NCBI GenBank assembly: GCA_964603985.1
Contig: CAZRXG010000014.1
Location: 1-64,000, forward strand
Direction of reading: 5' to 3'
Length of the DNA: 64,000 nt
Source of the DNA: CAZRXG01 sp964603985
GTDB taxonomy: Bacteria; Chloroflexota; Anaerolineae; Aggregatilineales; UBA3940
In this document: positions 1 through 7,460 of the stretch, piece after piece
Position numbering within the stretch: the stretch's first letter is position 1
Layout of the letters: each line of letters starts with the position of its first letter
Made by a program: the position numbers and the translations under genes
Notes under the pieces: generated by a model
Told to the model about the DNA's origin: nothing
The model's input: only the letters and a program-made list of their open reading frames with translations
Databases searched by the model: none

Positions 1-99
1 TCGTCGGTGTCGTCCATTATCTCGTCGTCGGTGTCGCCCATTATCTCGTCGTCGGTGTCGCCCATTATCTCGTCGTCGGTGTCGCCCATTATCTTGACG
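1..99 (-). repeat. 24-bp in-frame tandem repeat in csp gene
   Basis: At least four consecutive near-identical 24-bp units (core CGTCGTCGGTGTCG plus CCCATTATCT on the plus strand) encode IMGDTDDE repeats. The leftmost visible unit differs by one base (IMDDTDDE). The array continues beyond the window. Perfect identity between units suggests recent slippage expansion; it is coding, with no spacers, so it is not a CRISPR. Confidence 0.95.
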
Positions 100-305
100 A
101 CATCGATTGCCTGGGGGCCTTTTTCGGCCTGCTCAACGGCGAACTCGACGCGGTCACCCTCGTCCAGCTTGCGATAGCTGTCTGTGCTCTGGATGGCCGA
201 GAAGTGCACGAAGACATCCTCGCCGCCGTCGTCGGGGGCGATGAAGCCATAGCCCCGCCTGGCACTGAACCACCTTACAGTCCCGACTGCACGTTCTTCT
301 GACAT
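1..305 (-). CDS. Cold-shock protein with acidic tandem-repeat tail (partial, runs off left edge)
   Basis: Starts at ATG 305 with a good ribosome binding site (AAGGAG on the minus strand, about 316-321) and is cut by the window edge after 101 codons. The first ~70 residues are a complete cold-shock domain (OB fold) with the RNP1-like motif RGYGFIAP and RNP2-like motif DVFVHFSA. Such proteins bind single-stranded RNA or DNA and act as RNA chaperones or antiterminators in the cytoplasm. Ordinary Csp proteins stop at 65-70 residues; this one continues into identical 8-residue units (IMGDTDDE), giving a strongly acidic tail of unknown total length. The terminator at 366-390 separates it from the upstream aminotransferase, so it is probably its own transcription unit. 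The domain call is secure; the role of the tail is unknown. Confidence 0.9.
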   Translation of the reverse strand, partial: MSEERAVGTVRWFSARRGYGFIAPDDGGEDVFVHFSAIQSTDSYRKLDEGDRVEFAVEQAEKGPQAIDVVKIMGDTDDEIMGDTDDEIMGDTDDEIMDDTD

Positions 306-365
306 GGTATTTACACTCCTTACCCTACCAAGTTTCGCGTAGAGCAGGGAAGGCCTTGCCGGTCA

Positions 366-390
366 ACAAAAACCCGGCCTCACGCCGGGT
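366..390 (-). terminator. Rho-independent terminator of aminotransferase gene
   Basis: A perfect 7-bp stem, ACCCGGC (372-378) pairing with GCCGGGT (384-390), has a 5-nt loop. Read on the minus strand it is followed by a TTTTTG tract (366-371). It lies between the stop of the aminotransferase (476) and the start of the cold-shock gene (305). Confidence 0.85.
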
Positions 391-475
391 GAAGTCCTAT
401 CGCAAAAAGTCTTACAACCTGCATTCTACCCGCCTAGATTATAGCCGTTTCGCCCCGAATCTACAACAATCGCGC

Positions 476-1630
476 TTACCGCAGATCCCGCAGCCGCTCC
501 CCGACCACGTCCAGCGTCTCGATGCTCTTGGGGAAGGCGAAGCGTACCAGCCTCGCCCCCGACGCGGGATCGTGGTAGAAGCTGCTGCCCGGCACGACGG
601 CCACCCGCTTCTCGGCGGCCAGCCAGCGCGCGAAGGCCACATCATCCAGGTCGGGGCGGACGCCGCCGAAGTCGGCCAGCACGTAGTACGCGCCCTCCGG
701 CGGCCTGGCCGCCAGCCCCGCCCGGTCGAGGATGCTCATCATCCGGTCGCGGCGGGCGGTGTAGGCGCGGATCAGCTCCCAGTAGTAGCTCTCCGGCAGC
801 CCCAGCGCGGCGACCGCCCCCTCCTGCAGTGGAGCAGGCGCGCAGATGGTCAGATAGTCCTTCACCGTGCGGACGGCGTCCGAGAGCACCGGGGGCGCGA
901 TCACCCAGCCGACCCGCCAGCCGGTGGCGGCGTAGGTCTTGCTCAGGCCGCCGGTGGTGATGGCGCGTTCGGCCATGCCGGGCAGCGTCGCCAGGGGGAC
1001 GTGCTCGCGCCCGTCGTAGATGATGTGCTCGTAGATCTCGTCGGTGATGGCGATCACGTCGTGCTCGACGCACAGGCGGGCGATCAGGCCCAGCGTCGCG
1101 CGGTCGAAGACGCGCCCGCTGGGGTTGTGCGGCGTGTTGACGATGATCGCCCTGGCCCCGCGCGCAAAGGCCGCCCGCAGCCGGGCCTCGTCCAACGCGA
1201 AGTCGGGCGCGACGAGCGGCACCCAGAGCGGCTCGCCCCCGGCGAAGGTGATGCCGGGCAGGTAGTTCTCGTGGGCCGGTTCGATGACGATCACCCGGTC
1301 GCCGGGATCGACCACGCCCAGCAGCGCGGCGATGATGGCCTCGGTGACGCCGCAGGTGATGGTAACCTCGACTTCGGGATCGACCGCCATGCCGTAGCAG
1401 CGGTCGTACTTGGCGGCGATGGCCTCCCGCAGGCGGGACGACCCCCAGGTGATGGTGTACTGGTTGTGGCCGCCGCTCAGCGCCTCGGCGGCGGCGGCGC
1501 GCACTTCGGGCGGCGGGTCGAAGTCGGGGAAGCCCTGGGCCATGTTGATCGCGTCGTGCTGCATCGCGACGCGCGTCATCTCGCGGATAACCGACTCCGT
1601 CATGCCGGAAATGCGCTGCGCTGAGTGCAT
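476..1630 (-). CDS. PLP-dependent class I/II aminotransferase
   Basis: A 384-residue fold-type I aminotransferase of normal family length, cytoplasmic, transferring an amino group between an amino acid and a 2-oxo acid. The Schiff-base lysine is K231 in GGLSKTYAATGWRVGW. Cofactor contacts N169 (NTPHNPSG), D197 and Y200 (TDEIYEH) and R239 are all in place, as is a C-terminal substrate-carboxylate arginine in RLVRFAFPK. It resembles the aspartate/kynurenine/methionine aminotransferase-like branch, but the substrate cannot be read from sequence. ATG 1630 is supported by AAGGAG six bases upstream. It appears to be monocistronic and ends before the terminator at 366-390. Confidence 0.93.
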   Translation of the reverse strand: MHSAQRISGMTESVIREMTRVAMQHDAINMAQGFPDFDPPPEVRAAAAEALSGGHNQYTITWGSSRLREAIAAKYDRCYGMAVDPEVEVTITCGVTEAIIAALLGVVDPGDRVIVIEPAHENYLPGITFAGGEPLWVPLVAPDFALDEARLRAAFARGARAIIVNTPHNPSGRVFDRATLGLIARLCVEHDVIAITDEIYEHIIYDGREHVPLATLPGMAERAITTGGLSKTYAATGWRVGWVIAPPVLSDAVRTVKDYLTICAPAPLQEGAVAALGLPESYYWELIRAYTARRDRMMSILDRAGLAARPPEGAYYVLADFGGVRPDLDDVAFARWLAAEKRVAVVPGSSFYHDPASGARLVRFAFPKSIETLDVVGERLRDLR

Positions 1631-1780
1631 GGTTGACTCCTTGAACTCATTGAGACTTTTCGGGCCGGAGAGGAAACCGTTTCAGAAAACAACCCGGATC
1701 GCCTGCACCTAAGTTGGTGTTTGCCCCCTACTTGGGCCCCCTCATCGTCGCTGCGCTCCGATGTGTCCCCCCATGATTGG

Positions 1781-2025
1781 GATTTACAAAATAATAAGGT
1801 AACTTTCACTCTGCTCTGTGATGCTGGTTGTTGGTATGTTGTCGCTCAGACCCTCACCCGCCTTCGCCCGACCTCCGGTCGCGCTCAGTCTGCCCTCTCC
1901 CGGTGGGAGAGGGCGAATCGAGGACGGCCAGGCCGTCCGAGATGGGTGAGGGCAGTGTTGCAGTCCACACGATCCAGGTTAACAGAGCATCCGTGTTGTT
2001 ATCTCATTAAACTATCAAAGTTCAT
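1781..2025 (+). repeat. Dispersed 245-bp structured repeat, copy A
   Basis: This segment aligns without gaps over its whole length with 44937-45181 (copy C) and over most of its length with 34126-34340 on the minus strand (copy B). It contains nested inverted repeats: outer CCCTCACCC/GGGTGAGGG, and inner GCCCTCTCCC/GGGAGAGGGC (1892-1914), CGACC/GGTCG and GGACGGCC/GGCCGTCC. Loop bases differ between copies while stems are kept. The rest of the 1631-2118 gap holds no gene I can support; 1738-1778 matches a short segment at 26746-26783 on the opposite strand. Confidence 0.85.
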
Positions 2026-2118
2026 CATGGGGGGGACGGATGAGCCGTTGGGCTTCACAGGGAGGTGGTTGTTTAGCTGCATCGACCCCGGCAGAGAGAC
2101 GGACAAGCCCGTACGCCG

Positions 2119-3021
2119 TCACACACCGCGATCTTCCGGCGAGCGGCCCAGCCACACGCCGACTCCCAGCAGAAGCAGCGTCAGCGCGGTGACGCCAACC
2201 CACTGGAGAGTGGTAAGCTGCAAACCGGGGTCGGGTGGCATACCGGCGGCCACTTCGCGCCCCTCCATCTCCTCGTCCGGTTGGGCGATGGCGACGTGGA
2301 CGACGTTTGCCGTGTCCTCAAGCTCCTGATCTTCGAAGCGCGCCAGCACCACCTTGACCTCGTGGACGCCCGGCTCCAGGCCCTCGATCTGGTAGGCCAG
2401 GCCGCGCACCTCGTCCCGGAGCTCGCCGTCCGCGTACACGCGGATGCGGCTGTTGTACAGCTCGAAGTCGAAGAACTCAACCTGCATCTCCAGCGCGACC
2501 GGCCCCGGCTCGAAAGCCTGCCCATCGACGGGGGTCAGCAGCAGCAGCCGGGGGTCGGGCAGGGCGATGCTGAACGTGTAGCTGCCGACGGCCACCGTCG
2601 AGCCGCCCAGCGCCGCCGCCGTATAGTGAACGGTGTACACCCCGTCGGCCAGCGCGGGCAGCGTGACGGACACCTCGAAGCGGTTGGCCGGGTTGACGAG
2701 CACGTCTTTGTTGTCCACCCGCCGATCCTCGGCGTCGAGGACGCGGATGTTGGTGCCCCGGTCGGCCAGGGCGGCGTTGAAGGTCAGGGTGACGCGCTCC
2801 GGCGGCCCGCTCAGCACCGTCTCAGGCGCAGGACTCGCGTCGTGGAGGGCAGGCTGCGCGTTGAGGGACCGGGCCGGTATCAGGCACAGGACGAGCAGCA
2901 CAAGACCCGTGCCTATGTGAAACAGCGCTTTGCGTGTCGGCTCATGCCTCAAGACAAGGGGCTTAAGCCCCTTGTCTGGGATGGATTTACCCACTTTCTG
3001 GACATGAGCTTTGTGAGTCAT
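2119..3021 (-). CDS. CopC-like domain membrane-anchored protein
   Basis: A 300-residue exported protein. After a basic leader and a hydrophobic segment (about residues 35-52, signal/anchor) comes a CopC/YobA-like beta-sandwich (about 57-150) with the family pattern ASPAPETVL, PPERVTLTF and LADGVYTVHY. A second beta domain follows (about 155-250), then a C-terminal transmembrane helix (about 272-292) with a short RSPEDRG tail. CopC proteins bind copper in the periplasm, but the usual DGHP histidine is replaced (GGSTVAVG), so copper binding is doubtful. ATG 3021 has GGGGAG upstream, but the first 24 codons run through a 26-bp palindrome (2952-2977), so a start at the TTG just after it is possible. 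It is transcribed divergently from the dehydratase. Confidence 0.75.
   Translation of the reverse strand: MTHKAHVQKVGKSIPDKGLKPLVLRHEPTRKALFHIGTGLVLLVLCLIPARSLNAQPALHDASPAPETVLSGPPERVTLTFNAALADRGTNIRVLDAEDRRVDNKDVLVNPANRFEVSVTLPALADGVYTVHYTAAALGGSTVAVGSYTFSIALPDPRLLLLTPVDGQAFEPGPVALEMQVEFFDFELYNSRIRVYADGELRDEVRGLAYQIEGLEPGVHEVKVVLARFEDQELEDTANVVHVAIAQPDEEMEGREVAAGMPPDPGLQLTTLQWVGVTALTLLLLGVGVWLGRSPEDRGV
2952..2977. repeat. Perfect 26-bp palindrome within the CopC-like leader
   Basis: AGACAAGGGGCTT is followed directly by its exact reverse complement. It is translated in frame as DKGLKPLV in the leader of the CopC-like protein. Palindromes of this AAGGGGCTTAAGCCCCTT type look like mobile REP-like units rather than ancestral coding sequence (inference). 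Confidence 0.9.
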
Positions 3022-3100
3022 AATGTGTCTCCCCGCCGGGGATTATAATACGCTCCGGGCGGCTGTGATGCAAAAACCTGTCCAGGCGAAGGAGAGAACG

Positions 3101-4081
3101 ATGTCCGACTTCGGCGTCACGGTGAGTGACGTATACATGGCCCGCAAGCGGATCGCCCCCCTTGTGGCGCGGACGCCGCTGATGCGCTCGGTGCTGCTCG
3201 AGCAGGAGGCCGGGGTGCCGGTCTACGTCAAGCTGGAGAACGTGCAGCACACCGGCTCGTTCAAGCTGCGCGGCGCGGCGAACAAGCTGCTCGCCCTCTC
3301 GGAGGAGGAGCGGGCGCGCGGCGTGATCGCCGTCTCAAGCGGCAATCACGGGCGGGCGGTCTCGTACGTCGCGGGCGCGCTGGGGATCGAGGCGCTGGTG
3401 TGCCTGTCGGAGAACGTCCCGCAGAACAAGGTGGAGGGCATCCGGCGCTACGGCGCGCAGGTGGTCAGCGTCGGGCAGAGCTACGACGAGGCCACCGAGC
3501 ACGCCTTCCGGTTGCAGGAGGAGCGCGGGCTGACCTTCGTCCATCCCTTCGACGGCCCGCTGGTCATCGCCGGGCAGGGGACGATTGGGCTGGAGATCCT
3601 GGAGGATCTGCCGGACGTGGACACGATCATCGTGCCGCTGTCGGGCGGGGGGCTGGCAGCCGGGATCGGGTTGGTGACCAGGGCAGCCGGTTCCGGCGTG
3701 CGCGTGATAGGCGTGACGATGGATCGCGCGCCGGTGATGTACGCCAGCCTGAAGGCGGGTAAGGTGGTCGAGATGGCCGAAGAGCCGACGCTGGCCGACG
3801 CGCTGGTCGGTGGGTTGGGGCCGGTCAACCGCTACACGTTCCCGATGTGCCAGCAGCTCATCGATGAGGCGGTGCTGGTGTCCGACGACGAGATCGCCGA
3901 GGCGATGGCCTTCATGCTGGAGGGGCACCACATGGTGGTCGAGGGCGGCGCGGCGGTGGGGGTCGCGGCGCTGCTGAACAGGCGGGCCGGGATCGGAGAG
4001 CGGGTGGCGGTGGTCGTCACCGGGTGCAACGTGGACATCCCGCTGCTGGTAGAGATCGCGGAGAAGCACGGGACAAGATGA
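3101..4081 (+). CDS. Threonine/serine ammonia-lyase (dehydratase), fold-type II PLP enzyme
   Basis: A 326-residue cytoplasmic PLP enzyme of the threonine dehydratase family, which deaminates L-threonine or L-serine to 2-oxobutyrate or pyruvate. The PLP lysine is K55 in HTGSFKLRGA. The SSGNHGRA motif (79-86) and the glycine-rich phosphate loop SGGGL (179-183) are intact. There is no C-terminal ACT regulatory domain, so it resembles the catabolic (TdcB-like), isoleucine-insensitive type. The related hydroxyectoine-pathway dehydratase EutB cannot be excluded. ATG 3101 is chosen over upstream in-frame starts because GAAGGAGAG lies just before it and the protein then begins at the family's usual point. 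Confidence 0.88.
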   Translation: MSDFGVTVSDVYMARKRIAPLVARTPLMRSVLLEQEAGVPVYVKLENVQHTGSFKLRGAANKLLALSEEERARGVIAVSSGNHGRAVSYVAGALGIEALVCLSENVPQNKVEGIRRYGAQVVSVGQSYDEATEHAFRLQEERGLTFVHPFDGPLVIAGQGTIGLEILEDLPDVDTIIVPLSGGGLAAGIGLVTRAAGSGVRVIGVTMDRAPVMYASLKAGKVVEMAEEPTLADALVGGLGPVNRYTFPMCQQLIDEAVLVSDDEIAEAMAFMLEGHHMVVEGGAAVGVAALLNRRAGIGERVAVVVTGCNVDIPLLVEIAEKHGTR

Positions 4082-4165
4082 TTTGGCCGGGCGACGCGTT
4101 GCACACCACCCAACCCACAACCCAAGCCCACCGCCCCGGCGAAGGCGTGCCACCCACTCGCCCGA

Positions 4166-5356
4166 TCAATCGCCCGGCGCGGGGGCCTCAAGCGGTGCGG
4201 CGACGGGCTGCTGGCGCGCCCGCACCACGAACCACAGCGCCAGCACCGGCGGGATGCCCACCAACCCGGCGGTCAGCGGCAGGTCGTGGGCCGGGGTCAG
4301 GTCGTAGAGGTGGCCCGCCGCCCACGACGCAGTCGCCAGCGCGACCCACACCAGCGTTTCCATGACGCCGAAGGCCAGCCCTCGACTGCGCGGCCCAACC
4401 ACGCGCGCCACGCCCGCCGAGGCCAGCGTCCGCGCCGAGAAGATCCCGCCGAAGGCGAAGAAGGCCGCTGCCACGCCCGCCGGGGCCGCGACCTGGCGGA
4501 TGCCCAGCAGTGCCAGCCAGACGGCGGCCAGCACGGCGGCGAAGCTCCAGCGGGGGCTGAGACGGCCCGCCACCAGATTGATGGCGGTCGTGCCCGCCGC
4601 AAAGAACGAGAACATCAGCCCGATGGTTGAGTACGAGAAGCCGCGCACGTCCTCCAGGAAGTTGGGGGCCAGCGCGTATCCCAGGAACAGCGTGATCATC
4701 GCCAGCATGTAGTACAGTGCCGCCAGGATGAAGGCCCGGCTGCCCAATGCGGAGGCCGGACGCTCGCCGGGCGCGGGTTGGTCCGGCTCGACGTGCCCGG
4801 CCAGCAGGATGATCCCCGCCGAGAGCACGAACACCCCCACCGCCGCCCACAGCGTGGCCCGGATGCCGAGGTGATCGGCCAGCAGCCCGCCCAGCGTGGG
4901 CGAGACGATCAGGCCGGCGGGGTAGGCGGCGAAGATGGTCGTCAGGGCGCGCTCAGAGACGCCGGGCGACTCGCGCGTGTCCTCCGGTAGATTCAGGAGC
5001 GTATAGGCGCTGATGGCGGGCATGACGAAGGCGGTCAGCGCGTAGGCCAGCATGCCGGGGATGACCATCTGCCAGGTCGTCGCCAGCGCCATCAGGCACG
5101 GCCCGAAGATGCCCATCACCCAGGCGGCGACCAGCACGCCGTACGGCCCGAAGCGGTCGGAGACGTAGCCCGCCGCGATGGGCAGGCTGGCGTGGGTGAT
5201 CGATTCGAGCGCCAGTGCCAGCCCGACCTGTTCGGGCGTCGCGCCCAGCTCGGCCAGATAGAGCTGGCGCAGGTTGAGCCACAATCCCTCGCCCAGCGCC
5301 CAGGTGAAGAGCGCCAGCATGAGCAGCCGGTTGTTGCGTCCCAGGTAGCTCAGCAC
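4166..5356 (-). CDS. Major facilitator superfamily transporter
   Basis: About 396 residues with the 12-helix pattern of an MFS secondary transporter of the inner membrane. The MFS loop 2-3 signature appears in degenerate form (AGYVSDRFGPYGV) and a second half repeat is visible. The substrate is unknown; the sequence resembles efflux or sugar-type carriers only in general architecture. A GTG start at 5356 lies two bases after the stop of the upstream esterase gene (5358), indicating translational coupling. An ATG at 5419 would add 21 low-complexity residues and overlap the esterase by 62 bp, which is less likely but possible. The gene ends convergently with the dehydratase. Confidence 0.85.
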   Translation of the reverse strand: MLSYLGRNNRLLMLALFTWALGEGLWLNLRQLYLAELGATPEQVGLALALESITHASLPIAAGYVSDRFGPYGVLVAAWVMGIFGPCLMALATTWQMVIPGMLAYALTAFVMPAISAYTLLNLPEDTRESPGVSERALTTIFAAYPAGLIVSPTLGGLLADHLGIRATLWAAVGVFVLSAGIILLAGHVEPDQPAPGERPASALGSRAFILAALYYMLAMITLFLGYALAPNFLEDVRGFSYSTIGLMFSFFAAGTTAINLVAGRLSPRWSFAAVLAAVWLALLGIRQVAAPAGVAAAFFAFGGIFSARTLASAGVARVVGPRSRGLAFGVMETLVWVALATASWAAGHLYDLTPAHDLPLTAGLVGIPPVLALWFVVRARQQPVAAPLEAPAPGD

Positions 5357-5357
5357 G

Positions 5358-6155
5358 TCAGCGGCTCTTGGCTTTGATGAAGTCGGCGGCGGCCTCGAAG
5401 ACAAGCTCGCGCTCGACATCCTCGGCGATGCAGTGCAGGCTCTTTTCCAGGATGAGCGTCTGCTTATCGGCGCTGCCGATGGCGTTGTAGTAAAGCTGGA
5501 GGTGCTCGAAGGGCACCGTGTCGTCGGCCCGCGAGTGCATCAGCAGCACCGGTGCGGTGATCGACGGCAGCCCGGCCCGCACGAAGCGCAGCAGCTTCAC
5601 GAGCTGCCCGGCGGACCGCACCGGGTGCGCCGGGTAGGTGGGGTGGCCGAAAGGCTCCTCGCCGCGCGCCTTCTGCTCGGCGATCACGCGCCGTTGGAAG
5701 GGGTTATCCTCCGGCGGCGGCCCTCCCTTGGGCATTGCCCGGACGAAGAGACCGGCCAGCGGCAGCAGGACGCGCTGCCAGCCCTCAAGCCGGTAGATGG
5801 CCGACATGGTCACCGCGCCGTCGACGGGTTCGTGTGCGGCCAGCGCCATGCTGAGCGCACCGCCCATCGACAGGCCCAGTACGAAGACCTGCTCGCAGCG
5901 GGCGCGCAGCAGCTTATAAGCGGCCAGCACGTCGAGGTACCACTCGCGCCACCGGATGGGCACCATATCGCGGATGTGCGTGCCGTGCCCGGCCAGGCGC
6001 GGCCCGTAGACGGTGTAGCCCTGCCGGTTGAGGTGCTGCCCCAGCCAGCGCACCTCGAAGGGCGTGCCGGTGAAGCCATGAATCATGAGGCAGCCGATCT
6101 CGTTGCCGGGGTAGTAGAAGGGTTCGGCGCCTTTGAGCAGTGTGGGTGTGTTCAT
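5358..6155 (-). CDS. Alpha/beta hydrolase (carboxylesterase/monoacylglycerol lipase-like)
   Basis: A 265-residue cytoplasmic alpha/beta hydrolase of the Est30/monoacylglycerol lipase type, expected to cleave short carboxylic esters. The oxyanion region IHGFTGTPFE (25-34) and nucleophile elbow GLSMGG (S96) are clear. The acid is in HSRADDTVP near residue 212 and the catalytic histidine is in KSLHCIAED near residue 242. Length matches the family. It is the first gene of a two-gene minus-strand operon with the MFS transporter, whose start abuts its stop, so substrate uptake or efflux and hydrolysis may be linked (inference). Confidence 0.88.
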   Translation of the reverse strand: MNTPTLLKGAEPFYYPGNEIGCLMIHGFTGTPFEVRWLGQHLNRQGYTVYGPRLAGHGTHIRDMVPIRWREWYLDVLAAYKLLRARCEQVFVLGLSMGGALSMALAAHEPVDGAVTMSAIYRLEGWQRVLLPLAGLFVRAMPKGGPPPEDNPFQRRVIAEQKARGEEPFGHPTYPAHPVRSAGQLVKLLRFVRAGLPSITAPVLLMHSRADDTVPFEHLQLYYNAIGSADKQTLILEKSLHCIAEDVERELVFEAAADFIKAKSR

Positions 6156-6299
6156 GTGCGGCAGTGTACCACGAGGCAGAGGGAAAGTCTACGGGGCAGG
6201 TGGTCATGGACCGCGAGAACGCGATCACGGTGCAACCTCGCGCACATTCGCGCATCTAAATAACGACGACGCTGCTGCTTCCACCGGAGAGGACCAACC

Positions 6300-6554
6300 A
6301 TGCCCGCCATCGGGGCCGTGCCCTTCAAGCTGCTGATCGATGAGACCGCCTGTCACTGCTGCCGCCGCTGCCTGGCTGCCGAGGTGTGCAAGGGGCACGC
6401 CTTCCTCACGTTTGACGCGGACGAAAGCCCGTTCATCGACATGAGCCGCTGCTGGGGCTGCCTCAAGTGCGTCACCGCCTGCCCCTTCGGCGCGGTCGTG
6501 CGGGTCGATTACGAGACCCCGCAGCCCGCCGGGCAGTGTTCCCCACACCGGTAA
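6300..6554 (+). CDS. Small 4Fe-4S ferredoxin-type protein with one atypical cluster motif
   Basis: An 84-residue cytoplasmic iron-sulfur protein with GGAGAGG upstream of ATG 6300. The second motif, CWGCLKCVTACP (C51, C54, C57, C61), is a canonical 4Fe-4S site. The first cluster region has five cysteines (C18, C20, C21, C24, C30) with a longer last spacing and no following proline, unlike bacterial 2[4Fe-4S] ferredoxins. It could be a PorD/delta-subunit-like electron carrier. It stands alone, about 3 kb upstream of the hdr-mvh operon and on the same strand, so a link to that operon is only a guess. Confidence 0.8.
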   Translation: MPAIGAVPFKLLIDETACHCCRRCLAAEVCKGHAFLTFDADESPFIDMSRCWGCLKCVTACPFGAVVRVDYETPQPAGQCSPHR

Positions 6555-6748
6555 TCCAGGCCGGTTCCCCCGGCTCCCTGCATCTACCCAGAACGGTATG
6601 CCAACCATGACGCGAAGCACAGGTTCGGCTTCAACGTGCGGCCGGGGTATGGGTTCTTTTTTGTGTGTGGATCAACGCTGGCGAAGGGTATTGTCAAAAA
6701 CCCGATACAACCCCGGTCGCGAGCGGCTGGTGTCGACAGGCTCAAGCT

Positions 6749-7225
6749 TTAATGCGTAGAAGCCAAAACGTAAACAATATACGCATCGGGATCTGTCATA
6801 TCGATAAGAATGCGCTGAAAGAGGTCTTCGTCCGTGCTTATACATTCTTGAAGGTTGACAGCATCCATTGGCCTCCACCAGGGCCTACCTTCCAATACAC
6901 CATACTGCGCCGGATCAACTTCAGAAAGGGGGGTGGTGCAGTTGGTGCTTTGCATAAACACATCTAACTCTGAAACATCCATTGTGAAGCGTACCATTGT
7001 GAAGATTTCGGTCACACCTTCCTCATGGACATGGATATCTCGGGCGCTCGGAGGAAGGTCGATTTCTGCATTTGCTTCGATGCTCTCTGGCGAAACATCA
7101 TCTGAGCTGAACAAATCCCCTCTTGTCAATACCCAGGCAGCAGTCAGGATACCAACGCAAGCAACTGTTGCTATGCCAATGACTATACTGATGATTATCT
7201 GCAACACACGCTTCTTCTGATTCAT
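6749..7225 (-). CDS. Hypothetical single-pass membrane protein
   Basis: 158 residues: a short basic N terminus (MNQKKR), one hydrophobic helix (about 8-33), then a soluble domain that should face outside, with two cysteines (STNC and LQEC) that could form a disulfide. No family is recognised. Base composition is noticeably less GC-rich than its neighbours, hinting at foreign origin. The 6555-6748 stretch downstream holds nothing I can support as a gene. Confidence 0.65.
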   Translation of the reverse strand: MNQKKRVLQIIISIVIGIATVACVGILTAAWVLTRGDLFSSDDVSPESIEANAEIDLPPSARDIHVHEEGVTEIFTMVRFTMDVSELDVFMQSTNCTTPLSEVDPAQYGVLEGRPWWRPMDAVNLQECISTDEDLFQRILIDMTDPDAYIVYVLASTH

Positions 7226-7460
7226 TGCTCACACTTCTTCAGAATGATCGCGCAATTCAGTATAAACGACATAGATCGTCACCGCCAGGATTGCGGGGGC
7301 CTGTCCGGGCACTTCATGCCCCCGTTTTCTCAAGGCCCACTCTTTTAGCCCCCCGCACTCTACCAAGCACCGAATCCAACATTGTGATAAGATGGGTGAT
7401 GCTCGTTTGTGTCTTTTTTAGCAATCTTGTCTTATTGCAACCGAGGAGAGAGGTGCAGCG

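Noticed and set aside
1..110. Possible CRISPR array from regularly spaced 24-bp units
   Set aside because: Units are contiguous with no spacers and are translated in frame as the tail of a cold-shock protein.
356..1624. Long open frame on the plus strand (422 codons)
   Set aside because: It is antisense to the aminotransferase, whose motifs are complete; the plus-strand translation has Arg/Gly/Val-rich composition typical of a high-GC shadow frame.
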